Assembly: GCA_002049455.2 (NCBI GenBank)
Contig: KV919024.1
Span: 1-64,000 of the forward strand
From: Porphyra umbilicalis
Taxonomy: Eukaryota > Rhodophyta > Bangiophyceae > Bangiales > Bangiaceae
Reading direction: 5' to 3'
DNA: 64,000 nucleotides
Made by a program: the position numbers and the translations under genes. The number at the start of each line of letters is the position of its first letter. The stretch's first letter is position 1. Shown one piece after another: positions 1 to 9,199 of this stretch. The notes beneath the pieces were generated by a model. The model saw only the letters and a list, made by a program, of their open reading frames with translations. It did no database searches and was not told where the DNA came from.

Positions 1-2860
1 AGGCAGGGTCGGCGGCCGGGACGAGGAAGACGCGGGACGGGGCCGGGAGTTGGGCGGGCGCGGCGGGGGCGGGCGTGTGCGTGCGGATAGGGGCGGGGGA
101 GGCGGAAAGCGGGCGGGCGGGCGAGGCGGGCTTGGGGGGCGGGCGGCGAGACACGTACGGCTTGGTGCGGGATTCGTGTGAGGAAAAAAGGCGGCCGTTG
201 TGGCGGACGTAGACGGTCTTGCCGTCGAGGGAGTGTACGGTGCCGCGGAGCCAACCGAGGCGGTCGCGGTGAAACCAAACGTCTTGGCCAACTTCGACGA
301 AGGGAACGGTGGTGCCCGGGTGGGAAAGGGCGCCGCGGAGGCGGTCAGCGGCCGTGTAGGCCTCCATAGTAGCTCGGGCGGATTGCATGGCGCGGTGGCG
401 GGAGGCGATGGTGGGGTCGGCATGGAGGTTGTCGCCGATGAGGAGGCGCGGGGCCTCGCCGGTGACGGCGGTGGTGGGGCAGGAGCCGTGGGCGCGGGGG
501 GCATCGTTGCGTGCCTTATAGGCCATAGCGAGTGCGAGATCGGGGGCGAGGGCGGGCGTCTCGGCGGTGATGCGTAGGTAAGCGTCGCGGATAGGGCCGT
601 GGTGGCGTTCGTTGCGGCCAATGCCCCATGGGGCCTCGGTTGGGGCGGCGCGCCAGTGGACGCCCATAGAGTGCAGGGCGTTGATGAAGGCATCGTTCTC
701 GGCCTCGGTGCCGCGGTCGGTCAGGACGGTGTCCGGGCAGCCCCAGATAGAGAGCCAAGTGAGATACAAGAGTGCAAAAGTGTGTGAGCCGTGCATAGAG
801 GGAACGAGGCGGCCGAGTCCAAATTCAGTGTGCAGGCAGGTGATGTCGAGCACCTTGGGCAGGTCGGCGCGGAGCTGGAAGGTATCGAGCGCGATGATGC
901 GGTTGAACGTGAGGGGGCGCGGGGGGAGGGCGTGGCGGGGGCGGCGGGGGAGGTGGGCATTTTGTTGGCACGGGACGCAGGAGCGGGCGACGTCGCGGAG
1001 GGTGGTGACGTCGGTGGGCGTGAAGGTGGAGGGCGGGAAGGCGCGGAGGAGGGCGTCGACGCTGGCGTGGCCGAACTGGCGATGGGCGAGGGCGAGCTCG
1101 GAGCGCGAGTAGAAACAGGAGGATAGGGTGTCGGGGGGGGGGGGCGGGGCGGGGGGCAGCGTGAGGTGGCCGCGGCGGACGGGACAGAGGACGGGGCGGC
1201 GGTTGCGCCCGAAGAGGATGGTGTCGCGTGCGGCGTCGACGATCATGTGCAGGCGCTTGTGGGAGTGGAGGCCGATCAGGAGGGGCACGGCGTCGTGGCG
1301 GAGGACGTGGACGTCGGGTAGGTCGAAGGTGAGGGGACGGCCAGAGGTGTCGGAGGTGGTTAGGCGTAGGGCCAGGCGGCCGACCGACGGGGGGACGTCG
1401 TGGCCGAGGGCGTAGCGGGTGGTGGCGGGCTTGAGGGGCGAGGTGGCGAGTTGGGGGTGGCGACGGAGCCATGCGTCGCCGACGATGTCGCCGGGGGTGC
1501 CAATGTCGGCGATGGCCGTGGAGATGTCGGCCTCGGGGCGAGGTAGACGTCGGAGATGGGGTGAACGGGCAGGTGCCAGACGGTGTCGTAGTCAATGGGG
1601 GCGGCGGGCGCGGGCGGGGCGGCGGGGGCGGCGGGGGCGGCGGGGGGAGGCGAGGGCGAATGTGGCAAGATGTCAGACGTGGACGTGGGGGTGGCGAGGT
1701 TGGCGGCGGAAGGGGCGGTGGGTGGGGACGGGCGGATGGAAGGGCAGGTGCGGGCAAAGTGGTCGGTTCCGCGGCAAATACGGCAGGGGTTGGATGGGCC
1801 GGGGCCGCGGTAAGGGCGGGCAGGGGACGACTCCGTGCGGTAGGGGCGGTCGGCGCCACCACGGAAGCGGCGGAGGACGTAAAACACGTCGTTAGGGCGG
1901 GAGTCGTCAGGGATGGTGGTTTCGATCGTCCAAGTGTCGGCGGGCGAGGGCGCGGGCGCGGTGGGGGGGAGGAAGTGAGGAAGGAGGTGGCGGGCGGCGT
2001 GGTGGGGGCGGGGGGGCAGAGAGGGAGGCGGGGGAGCGAATGCCGGGAGGGCCGGTGGCAAGAAGGAGCTTGGCCTGGGCGGCCAGCTGGTGAGGGTCGG
2101 AAGGGGAGGCGCCGGACAGGAGGGAGGCGGCGAACCACTCGCCGCGGACGGTGTCCAGGATCTTGTCGGCAAGCATGGCGGCGGTGTGATAGCGGGGCGG
2201 GAGCTGGGATTGGAGGAGCGTGAGGCGGGCGAGCATCCGGTCGAAGCGGGAGACGGCGGAATCGCTGTGCTGGGCGGGCTCAGTGCGGTAGGTGGTGGAC
2301 TGCCAGGGCTCGCGGACGCGGAGGGTGCGGGAAGTGGAGTAGACGCGGGAATGAACGATGTCCCACAGGTCGGACTCGGAGAGGCCGCGGTTGTCCTGAA
2401 CCAGGGCGGGCAGGTTGTGCTCGGAAAGACGGAGGGCAAAGGGGAGACAGGTAGCGCGGAGGGAGCGGGGGACGGAGAAGGCGTCGCAGATGCTGGAAAA
2501 GGTGGAGCGGGCGCGGGGCAGGGATTCGTCGTCGAGGCCGCCGTACTGGCGGGCGGGGGTGTAGTACTGGGCAACCGCGCGGACGGCGGCGGAGGAGTGG
2601 GCGGCGGCGGTGGGGGGCGGGGGCGTCGGGGCGCGGGGACGGGGCGGCGGCGGAGGCGATAGGGCGGGGGGGAGCGGAGCCGGCGGCGGAGGCGGCGGCG
2701 GGGGCGTGGAAGAGGAGGGGGGAGTAGCGAGGAGCGGGGACGGGCGGACGCCGAAGTCGAGGATCTGTTCGTGCTCGCCGTCGAGGTAGAGCTGGAGGAG
2801 GGCGGACAGATGTGTGATGGCGAACGGAAAACCAACAGGCGTGGGTGTCATGACACGGTC
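1..2860 (-). mobile_element. Ty1/copia-like LTR retrotransposon fossil, cut by window edge
   Basis: The minus strand shows, in order: a proline-rich gag-like region, a CCHC zinc knuckle (C-x2-C-x4-H-x4-C, CRICRGTDHFARTC, near 1760-1800), a short aspartic-protease-like stretch (ADIGTPG, near 1520), and an integrase with acidic residues in ALDTF, LTDRGTE and RNERHHG (near 890-560). Integrase follows protease with no reverse transcriptase between, which is the Ty1/copia order; the RT and RNase H would lie left of position 1. No LTR is seen on the right. The coding track is broken, with several changes of frame, so this is a fossil. The right end abuts the stop codon of the unknown gene at 2898. 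Age cannot be estimated without LTRs. Confidence 0.75.
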
Positions 2861-2897
2861 GAGGGGGAGCATCGAAAGGCAAGGCAAAGATAATCAT

Positions 2898-3689
2898 TTA
2901 CTTGGCCTTCACACGGCCCTCCACCGTCCTCTTCTTCGCAGTCCTATTCTCACGCTCAATCCGTGCACGAATGTCCGTCAGCGTCGGTGTTACCCCACCC
3001 ACAGCAATCTCGTACTCCGTCCGGAACTCCTCCCTCCCCATCGTGTCGACCTTCTTCCACACGCTGTAGGCCCTGGAGAGCAGGTTAATTTGCGCGCGGT
3101 CGAGCTTGCCCCCCTTCTCTTTCTTGAACGTCTTCATAGGTAAGTAGCCGTTGTAACCGTCCTCCCACGCGAGCATCGGCTCATCCACAGACCGCAATCC
3201 ACGGCAGATGACTTGATTGGGCTCTCGCCGGGCGGGGGCGCGTGTCGTGCAGCGGCGACCATCTGCGTCGTCCTCCCCGAGCGCGGGGGCTGCGTTGACA
3301 CCCCCGGGGCATCCCACCGTCGACTGGCTGCCAGACCGAGAAGCCACAGGTGCATGTCCGAGCGGCTCCGAAGAGGCGCCAGGGAGCACGGCGACCGCGC
3401 AGGGCGGGGTGGGGACGTCGGGTTGGATGTCACTATGGGGGGTGTTCGTTGAGCACAGAAGTCGGCGCAGCTCCCGTCCCTTGGTCACAGCGTCACCAAG
3501 ACGACGAAAGGCCAAATCAGACAACCAGGGGAAGAGAGGGTCTGCGACAGGGGGGGGATAGGAGGACGCCGACGAGAAAAAACGCAAATCCTCGTCCGTC
3601 GGGGGGGTGGGTACAAAGAAGACCGCCTGCGCTCTGGCCGTCGGGTGCATGCCAGCATCAATGTCACTAGAGTCGCCCTGGCGTGACAT
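2898..3689 (-). CDS. Unknown basic protein, head-to-head partner of tyrosine recombinase 1
   Basis: This is an open frame of about 263 residues from the ATG at 3689; the frame stays open further upstream to 3983, but the ATG at 3689 gives a more ordinary N-terminus. The first ~170 residues are Pro/Ser/Ala-rich and look disordered. The last ~90 residues are charged and predicted helical (EDGYNGYLPMKTFKKEKGGK, then SRAYSVWKKVDTMGREEF and a basic tail), which could bind nucleic acid. I do not recognise the family. It is transcribed away from the recombinase at 4234, with a 14-bp inverted repeat between them. A second recombinase at 15.1-18.0 kb also has a divergent neighbour, which suggests that this is the accessory gene of a two-gene element, although the two partners show no clear sequence similarity. 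The stop lies only about 40-50 bp from the gag start of the copia fossil. Confidence 0.45.
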   Translation of the reverse strand: MSRQGDSSDIDAGMHPTARAQAVFFVPTPPTDEDLRFFSSASSYPPPVADPLFPWLSDLAFRRLGDAVTKGRELRRLLCSTNTPHSDIQPDVPTPPCAVAVLPGASSEPLGHAPVASRSGSQSTVGCPGGVNAAPALGEDDADGRRCTTRAPARREPNQVICRGLRSVDEPMLAWEDGYNGYLPMKTFKKEKGGKLDRAQINLLSRAYSVWKKVDTMGREEFRTEYEIAVGGVTPTLTDIRARIERENRTAKKRTVEGRVKAK

Positions 3690-3974
3690 GATGACTGTCT
3701 GTCGAAGGGGGGCGCGGGGAAGTGGGGGGCTGGGCAGCACAAGCGCAGTGACGCCGCACTGCTTGCCGAGGACGTCGATGGGGCATCTGGCGTGACACAA
3801 CGAGCAAGAGCCAGACGCCTGACTATTTGTGGCGGTAAAAGGGGAACTTGTGGCCCCCTCGCTTCTAGGACTGTTATTGCAGCGGGAAGCCAGTGCATTC
3901 ACGTCAAGTGGCTCATTTCTTGCCTGCGCGTGGCCGATTGGGCGCGCACGTGCCGAGCACGTGCCTTCCCGCGC

Positions 3975-4044
3975 ACTTCTCACGGTTCCCGGGCCGATTA
4001 GCTACCTCGTGAGCTGGCCAATTGGCGCGAGAACCGTGAGAAGT
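3975..4044. promoter_or_regulatory. 14-bp inverted repeat between divergent genes
   Basis: ACTTCTCACGGTTC at 3975-3988 is repeated as its exact reverse complement, GAACCGTGAGAAGT, at 4031-4044, with a 42-bp spacer. It lies between the start codons of the minus-strand gene (3689) and the plus-strand recombinase (4234). It could be a symmetric operator or promoter element, or a recombinase binding site. The function is inferred from position only. Confidence 0.4.
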
Positions 4045-4233
4045 ACGCTCAGAGCACCACTGGATGACGGCGCCAAGCTGCAGCGAGTCACAGTGCCCGC
4101 CTGCAGCAAGACCTCACTCGCGTCCGCATCGTGTCCTCGAGAGCCCTCCTTCATGTTTTCCCGGTGTGCAAGCAAACCAACCGCCGTCGCTGCCACCTAC
4201 GTCTGCTACCTGCTCCTACAACCCAGCCCTGTT

Positions 4234-5952
4234 ATGGTTCTGCTTCCGGAGGGTCGCCTGGCGGCAACCGCCGCCATTGATGTGTCGGCCGTGCGGCGAG
4301 AGCACCGCTCCGTTGCGACGAACGAAAAGTACGACGGTTACATCACGGGAGAACGTGGGTGGAACTACGTTTGTGAGCAACGCGATTGGGACCCACTGGA
4401 GGTGACCGCGTCGACGGCAGAGCACATTGCTATGTTTTTGTACTACCGGACCGACTCGCTCGTGAGGGGTAAGTCGATGGGGCACCAGATCCGTGCGGCG
4501 ATGCGGGCGCGCTTTGCTCCGACGCGCGGTACGGCAAGCTGGATTGTAGTTTCGAGCCCGTCGGCTCCCACGACTTTTGGCGGTAACCCCGCTTCGTCTG
4601 CTGAGGTTAATGAGATGGTATTGTGCCACAAGATCTCGAAGGCGCGGCGGGGGGAGATGGAGGTGAAGCGCGTGGACCCGATTGAGCCATGTCACCTCCT
4701 ACGATGTTGGGACCTGCACTTTGCGGGCCGCTCGGTGGAGCGTATTGACGCCCGTTTGCTCATGGCGTACTCCTCCACGTCACTCAGCTCCAGCCTTCTT
4801 CTTCGTTACGACGAGTTGGTCATCCTATCCTACGTGCTGTTACTCTGTACGATTACATTGCCGTTCGCTCTACCGCGCTTCTTGACCACACCCCCGTTGT
4901 TTGCACTTGCCGTCACGCGCGCCCCCCGCGCGGCAAGGCATGAACTGACTGCGTCTCTCGCTTTTCTGCTTGTCTTGGTATGTGTTCGTGCTGCCAAAGT
5001 ATGGAGCACATGGGGAGTTCAACCAATGGCATCAAGCTCAGCATTAATGGCCAAACGAAGAACTCCCTCAAGAGGCGCGTGTATGTCTGTCAACCTTGGC
5101 CGGGGCCGCTCGGCTTGGATCCAAGGTACGTTGTCATTTTTCTATTATCTTTGGAAGCTTTCTCGTCTATTCACTTGGCTTTTTATGGTGTTGAGTTGCC
5201 ACGATGGCGACGGAGACCCACTTTCAGACCTGCCAATGGGCAGTGAGAGTCGCGACGCAATCGCACCATCGCGCCCCCAGACTCTCCGCAGTCGTCCCTA
5301 TTGTAACCTCGGCGCTCCCGCATACGTCACGGAGGGCAGGGCTCTGAACGGTCGGTGGCCGTGGGCGGAAGGGGGGGGGTGGGGGGGCGGGCCGGAAGAG
5401 AAGAGATCGCGCCCGGGTCTCAGCGCTCACAACCTGTCGTATTCTGCTGGTGCTATTCTGTTGGTGCTCCATTGTAGACTGGATGCTAGTCTGGTGCTCT
5501 TGCTGTGGTTGAAGGTCCGTGGCGGCGTGCCATGACCCATCTATTGCCGTTCTCAGGCTCGCAATAGCCGGGGTGTGCGGTCGACGGTGTGGGACACGCG
5601 CCAAAAGGTGAGCTGCGACGCATTGACGGCTCTCGTGCGGGAGCTACTGGCGGACAGCGGCATGCTCGACGTGAGTAAAGTCGCCATGCACTCGGGCAAG
5701 CGAACGGGAGTGCAGTTATACGAGGCGATGGGCATGTCCGACTCCTGGGTAATGGACAAGGGCGGGTGGGACAGCGCGTCTGCCTTCGTCAACTACAAGT
5801 CGCTCTCCAATCGCTTGGAGATGCGCTCGTCCTTCCTCTCTGCGCAGGCCTACTCGAGCAAGAGATGTGTGTCTTACTGTTTTTTGCTCCTTTTTCCGCT
5901 CTTGTCTGGTTTCTTGTCATGCTTTCTGCAAAACCCAACGTGTTTCTCGTGA
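4234..5952 (+). CDS. Crypton-like tyrosine recombinase 1, spliced, probably imperfect
   Basis: A tyrosine recombinase is spread over at least three exons. Exon 1 (about 4234-4820) carries a helical N-terminal DNA-binding region (KYDGYITGERGWNYVCEQRD, then GHQIRAAMRARF) and ends near the first catalytic Arg in LLLRYDEL. A short exon (about 5011-5125, followed by a GTACGT donor) carries the beta-hairpin lysine region LSINGQTKNS. The last exon starts after CTCAG at 5557 and carries AMHSGKRTGVQLYE, GGWDS and the likely nucleophile in FVNYKSLSNR. The middle of the catalytic domain is not seen between 5126 and 5556, so exons are missed or the copy is damaged. The H-x-x-R arginine is Lys in HSGKR. 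No reverse transcriptase is nearby, so Crypton-like fits better than DIRS. Exon borders are approximate. Confidence 0.6.
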
Positions 5953-6828
5953 GCGCCTTTCCTTGCCACGGCTTTCCGTGCGGCGCCACCGGCGTCGGCG
6001 CGGCCGTGCCGCCGTCCCTGGCGCCGCCGAGGACGGCGGCACACCCGCCGCCAATCCCCGGCGGCTACCCCGGTGCGACTCTGGCTTCCCTTAACGCCGC
6101 CGCGGACTGCCGCGTGTCGACCTCCCCATGCGCCGCTGCCGTCGTCGCCGCCATCGCCGCGGCGAGCGCGGGCACCCTGCAAACCCCCCCCCCGCGGCAC
6201 TTCCGCCGCTGTCAGGGTACCGTCGAGGCCGCCCCCGGCCCCTTACGACAGAGCTCCCCATCCGGTAGGACGCCCGCAACGCAGCGGTGGCCGCCACCGA
6301 CGGCGCAGAGGCGGGCTGGTAGTCTGCGGCGGCCGCCAACGGCCCAAATGACGCGTCCCGGGCCGCAGCGGCCGCAGCGGCCACACGCCGTCGTCGGACA
6401 CCTCATGGCCGCCCCACCAGGCGGCGCGCCGCCAGCTGGGCACCGCCTTGACACCGTCACCGCGGCAAACCGCTCCGTCGGCAGCCGCCACCTGGCGGCG
6501 ACGGCGGCGGCAGTAGTGGTGGGGGGGGATGCATCCCCCCCCTCCCCCCAGGATCCCATTCTCCCACCCCCGAAGGCCAGGTGAGTGGCGCTCACACCCC
6601 TCTGCGGCTGCGCGACGCCGCGAAAACTACTGTATCGGTCGTGGTGGCGGCGCCTGGCAGGCGGCACCCCCCCCCCCCGCCATCGCGAGCTCCACCGCGC
6701 TTGTGCCGCCCACCGCCTGTAGCGGTTTCTGACGCTGCTAATATCCCTAATTCGGGCTTACCCGAAGTGGTTGATGCTAATGAGATGGCGTTAATTCTCC
6801 CAAATCTAGCTTAAGGAGTACGAAATTT
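5953..6828. other. GC-rich unassigned stretch
   Basis: No gene is supported. 5990-6560 is dominated by CCG/GCC-rich sequence and C or G runs that hold several frames open on both strands; the resulting translations are low-complexity and carry no motif. From about 6735 the composition drops to ordinary AT content, leading into the tRNA-like segment. Confidence 0.5.
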
Positions 6829-6902
6829 CGGGCCTTAGCCTAGTGGTCGAGTGCATACGAATACTAATGCGAAGGTTGCGGGTTCGAATTTCGACACTCC
6901 GA
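6829..6902 (+). other. tRNA-like sequence (SINE head or tRNA relic)
   Basis: A pol III A-box-like segment (TTAGCCTAGTGGTCGAGTGC, about 6835-6854) is followed 27 bp later by a B-box-like segment (GGTTCGAATTT, 6881-6891), the spacing seen in tRNAs. The T stem and acceptor stem do not pair well, so a working tRNA is unlikely. It lies just outside the pogo element's left end. Confidence 0.35.
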
Positions 6903-7115
6903 CTTCTACTTTTCTTCAAATCACGACGTAGCAGCAGATTGTACAGTCATTATTTGGTTTAATCCGTCCCGGTTATGTCCACAGTGGATACAACCGGGCC
7001 GAAGAACGCACCACAGGCGCCGAGAGAACGGGGAATGTGGACTGCAAACACATTTATGATCCACCTTTTGAATTTATTCTACGACCGGATCAACTGACAC
7101 AAATCCATGGATGAC

Positions 7116-7122
7116 TATATAA
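7116..7122 (+). promoter_or_regulatory. TATA box of pogo transposase
   Basis: TATATAA lies 147 bp upstream of the transposase ATG at 7269, inside the element. It is a plausible core promoter by sequence and position. Confidence 0.4.
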
Positions 7123-7268
7123 CCCCTTCCCTTGGCTGTCGGATCAGAGCCGATCGACCACCGGTGCGCGCCTTGTCACGGGCGATCCGCCCCCACTTTG
7201 CGCACCTCCGCTCCTCTTCCTACCCCCGCAACCACACCAACCGCACCTACCACACTGTTCACATCACC

Positions 7269-8888
7269 ATGACGCTCGCGAACGCCATTGACGCCGCCGC
7301 TGCGGCTGCTGAGGCTGTGTTGGCCGAGAGCAGCCAGGCGTTGGCAGCGGAGCACGGGGAGAGTCTACGTGCGGCTGGTCGGGCCGCCGCTGTGACGGCG
7401 AATGCTGTCTTGTCGTCACCCCCTGTTGCACGCGCGCCGGCTCGACATGTTGGAGGCGCGCGTCGGCGCCGTACGCCGATGTCTTTGGACACAAAGCTGC
7501 GCGTCATTGGCGGGCATGCAGCGGGGAAGAGCATCGACTTCATGAGCCGACAGCTGAACCAGCAGTATGACCGCAGCGGGCTCTACAAGATCATCAAGCA
7601 GAAGGACGCCCTGCTGGCCCGAGCCGCCGAAGGAGCGGCGGGCCGCGGTCTCACTTCCATGACAAGCAACTACCCGGACGTCGACAAGAAGCTCCTAGAG
7701 TGGTTCCTGGCCGTGCGCGCGAGGGGCCGGAAGCGTGTGCCGCTGTCACTTGCCATCCTCCGGGCGAAGGCCGTACAGATTGCGGAGCACCTCGGTGTTA
7801 CGGACTTTGCGGCGTCCAACGGCTTCATCTAGCGGTGGGCGCGGCGTCACGGCCTTTCGAACGTCGCGCTATATGGGAGCGGCGCGTCCGCCAATGTGGA
7901 GGATGCGGCGGCGCGCATGGCAGCCATCCGGCAGCAACTGGAGGGCGTCGACTTGGACCTGATCTACAATGTGGACGAGACCGGGCTACTATATCGGGGC
8001 CTACCATCGAGATCATACGTGCCTTCGGAGGACCGTCGAACGGCTCGGGGGTCTAAGGCGATGAAGAGCAAGGACCGCGTCACTCTCACGCTGTGCTGCA
8101 ACTCTACTGGCTCCCACAAGCTGCCGGTGACGATGATCGGAAAGGCGGTGCAGCCGATGTGCTTCGCAGGCGAGGGCAATGAGTGTCCCCTGCCCTACTT
8201 CTCGCAGAAGTCGGCCTGCACGGACGCGTCGGTCTTCAAGCGCTGGTTCGATGAAGTGTTCGTCCCAGCGGTGCGGGCGCGCACGAGACACCAAGTGTAC
8301 CTGATCATGGACAACCTGGGCTGCCACAGCTCCACCGCCAACCCGCAAGTCACCATCATTGAGCTTCCGCCCAACACGACAGCTGTTTTCCAACCGCTGG
8401 ACGCTGGCATCATCGCGACGCTGAAGATCGGATACAAGAAGCGGCTGCTGCACCGAGTCGTCTCCAACCTCGACGCCCTGCTGTCGAGTGGAGCGCGCGA
8501 CCCTCGAGTACCGCGGGGAGGGGGTCTCGAAGACGGGGGACATGCTCATCTCCTCGACGCGGCCAAGTTCATCCTGGAGGAGTGGAACGAGATGCCGCCC
8601 GAGCAGATTGTCCGCTGCTGGCTGAAGGCGGACTGCCTGCCCACCGAGGCCAACGCTGAGCTGGGGCGCCAGCTGGGTGGCATTTTGCCTGTCGCCGACA
8701 ACGAGCACATGGACGTGTCTTCTCTGGTGGCCATGATGGCAAACACGACGCTGGAGCACGAGTTTGAGGGCGTGAACGGTCCGGACCAGGCGCAGGCGAT
8801 GCGTCGCTGGCTGATCGCTGAGACCGATGTTGAGGCCATCGATCAGACGGTTGACATGGTCCTGGCTGGGGCGGACGATGAGGTGTGA
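7269..8888 (+). pseudogene. Pogo/Tigger-like transposase with one in-frame stop
   Basis: This is a cut-and-paste transposase of about 540 codons. An Ala-rich N-terminus is followed by a psq/CENP-B-type helix-turn-helix (TKLRVIGGHAAGKSIDFMSR and YKIIKQKDALL, residues ~80-115), a second CENP-B-like helical domain, and a DDE_1 catalytic core. The three acids are in YNVDETGLLY, LIMDNLGCH and FQPLDAGIIATLK, the last being the signature of the pogo/jerky group (DDD type). The ATG at 7269 is preferred over an upstream in-frame one at 7107 because it follows the TATA box and begins the conserved region. A TAG at 7830-7832 interrupts the frame in the second DNA-binding domain; reading resumes in the same frame to a TGA at 8886-8888. 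With that stop the copy is presumably inactive unless suppressed. Confidence 0.85.
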
Positions 8889-9199
8889 TGGGGCATGGGG
8901 GAGGGATACGAGTGACGTTGACGCGCTATCAGGTTCTGCCAAGGCAAATAAATCTTGCATTTCATCCCGCCTGAGATCCCCATAAATGCTGTCTTCCATA
9001 CTTCTTTTGCTGCCGAGTAGTATTGAAACACCTCATTGCAGCCGATCGCGAAGTCTCTCAAGGCGCTGATAACTTCTGTCAGCAACTGTAAACAAAAATG
9101 GCGATGGATATAACCGAATAATGACTGTACTACACCGCCGAGCCATGGCTCGCCCCCAAGCCAACGCCGCCAACACATCCACCGCGCCAGCCACGCCGT

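Larger units (their letters stand above)
6944..9127 (+). mobile_element. Pogo-type (Tc1/mariner superfamily) DNA transposon with termini
   Basis: The left end (from 6944, CAGTCATTATTTGGTTTAAT) and the reverse complement of the right end (CAGTCATTATTCGGTTATAT, ending at 9127) match at 21 of the first 25 positions. Both ends are flanked by TA (6942-6943 and 9128-9129), the target duplication of this superfamily. The 2,184-bp interior holds a single transposase gene. Clear termini and only one disruption in the gene suggest a fairly recent insertion. Confidence 0.85.

Noticed and set aside
825-2835. Long minus- and plus-strand frames rich in Pro or Arg across the copia fossil
   Set aside because: They overlap the retrotransposon in other frames; only the recognisable gag, protease and integrase parts are informative.
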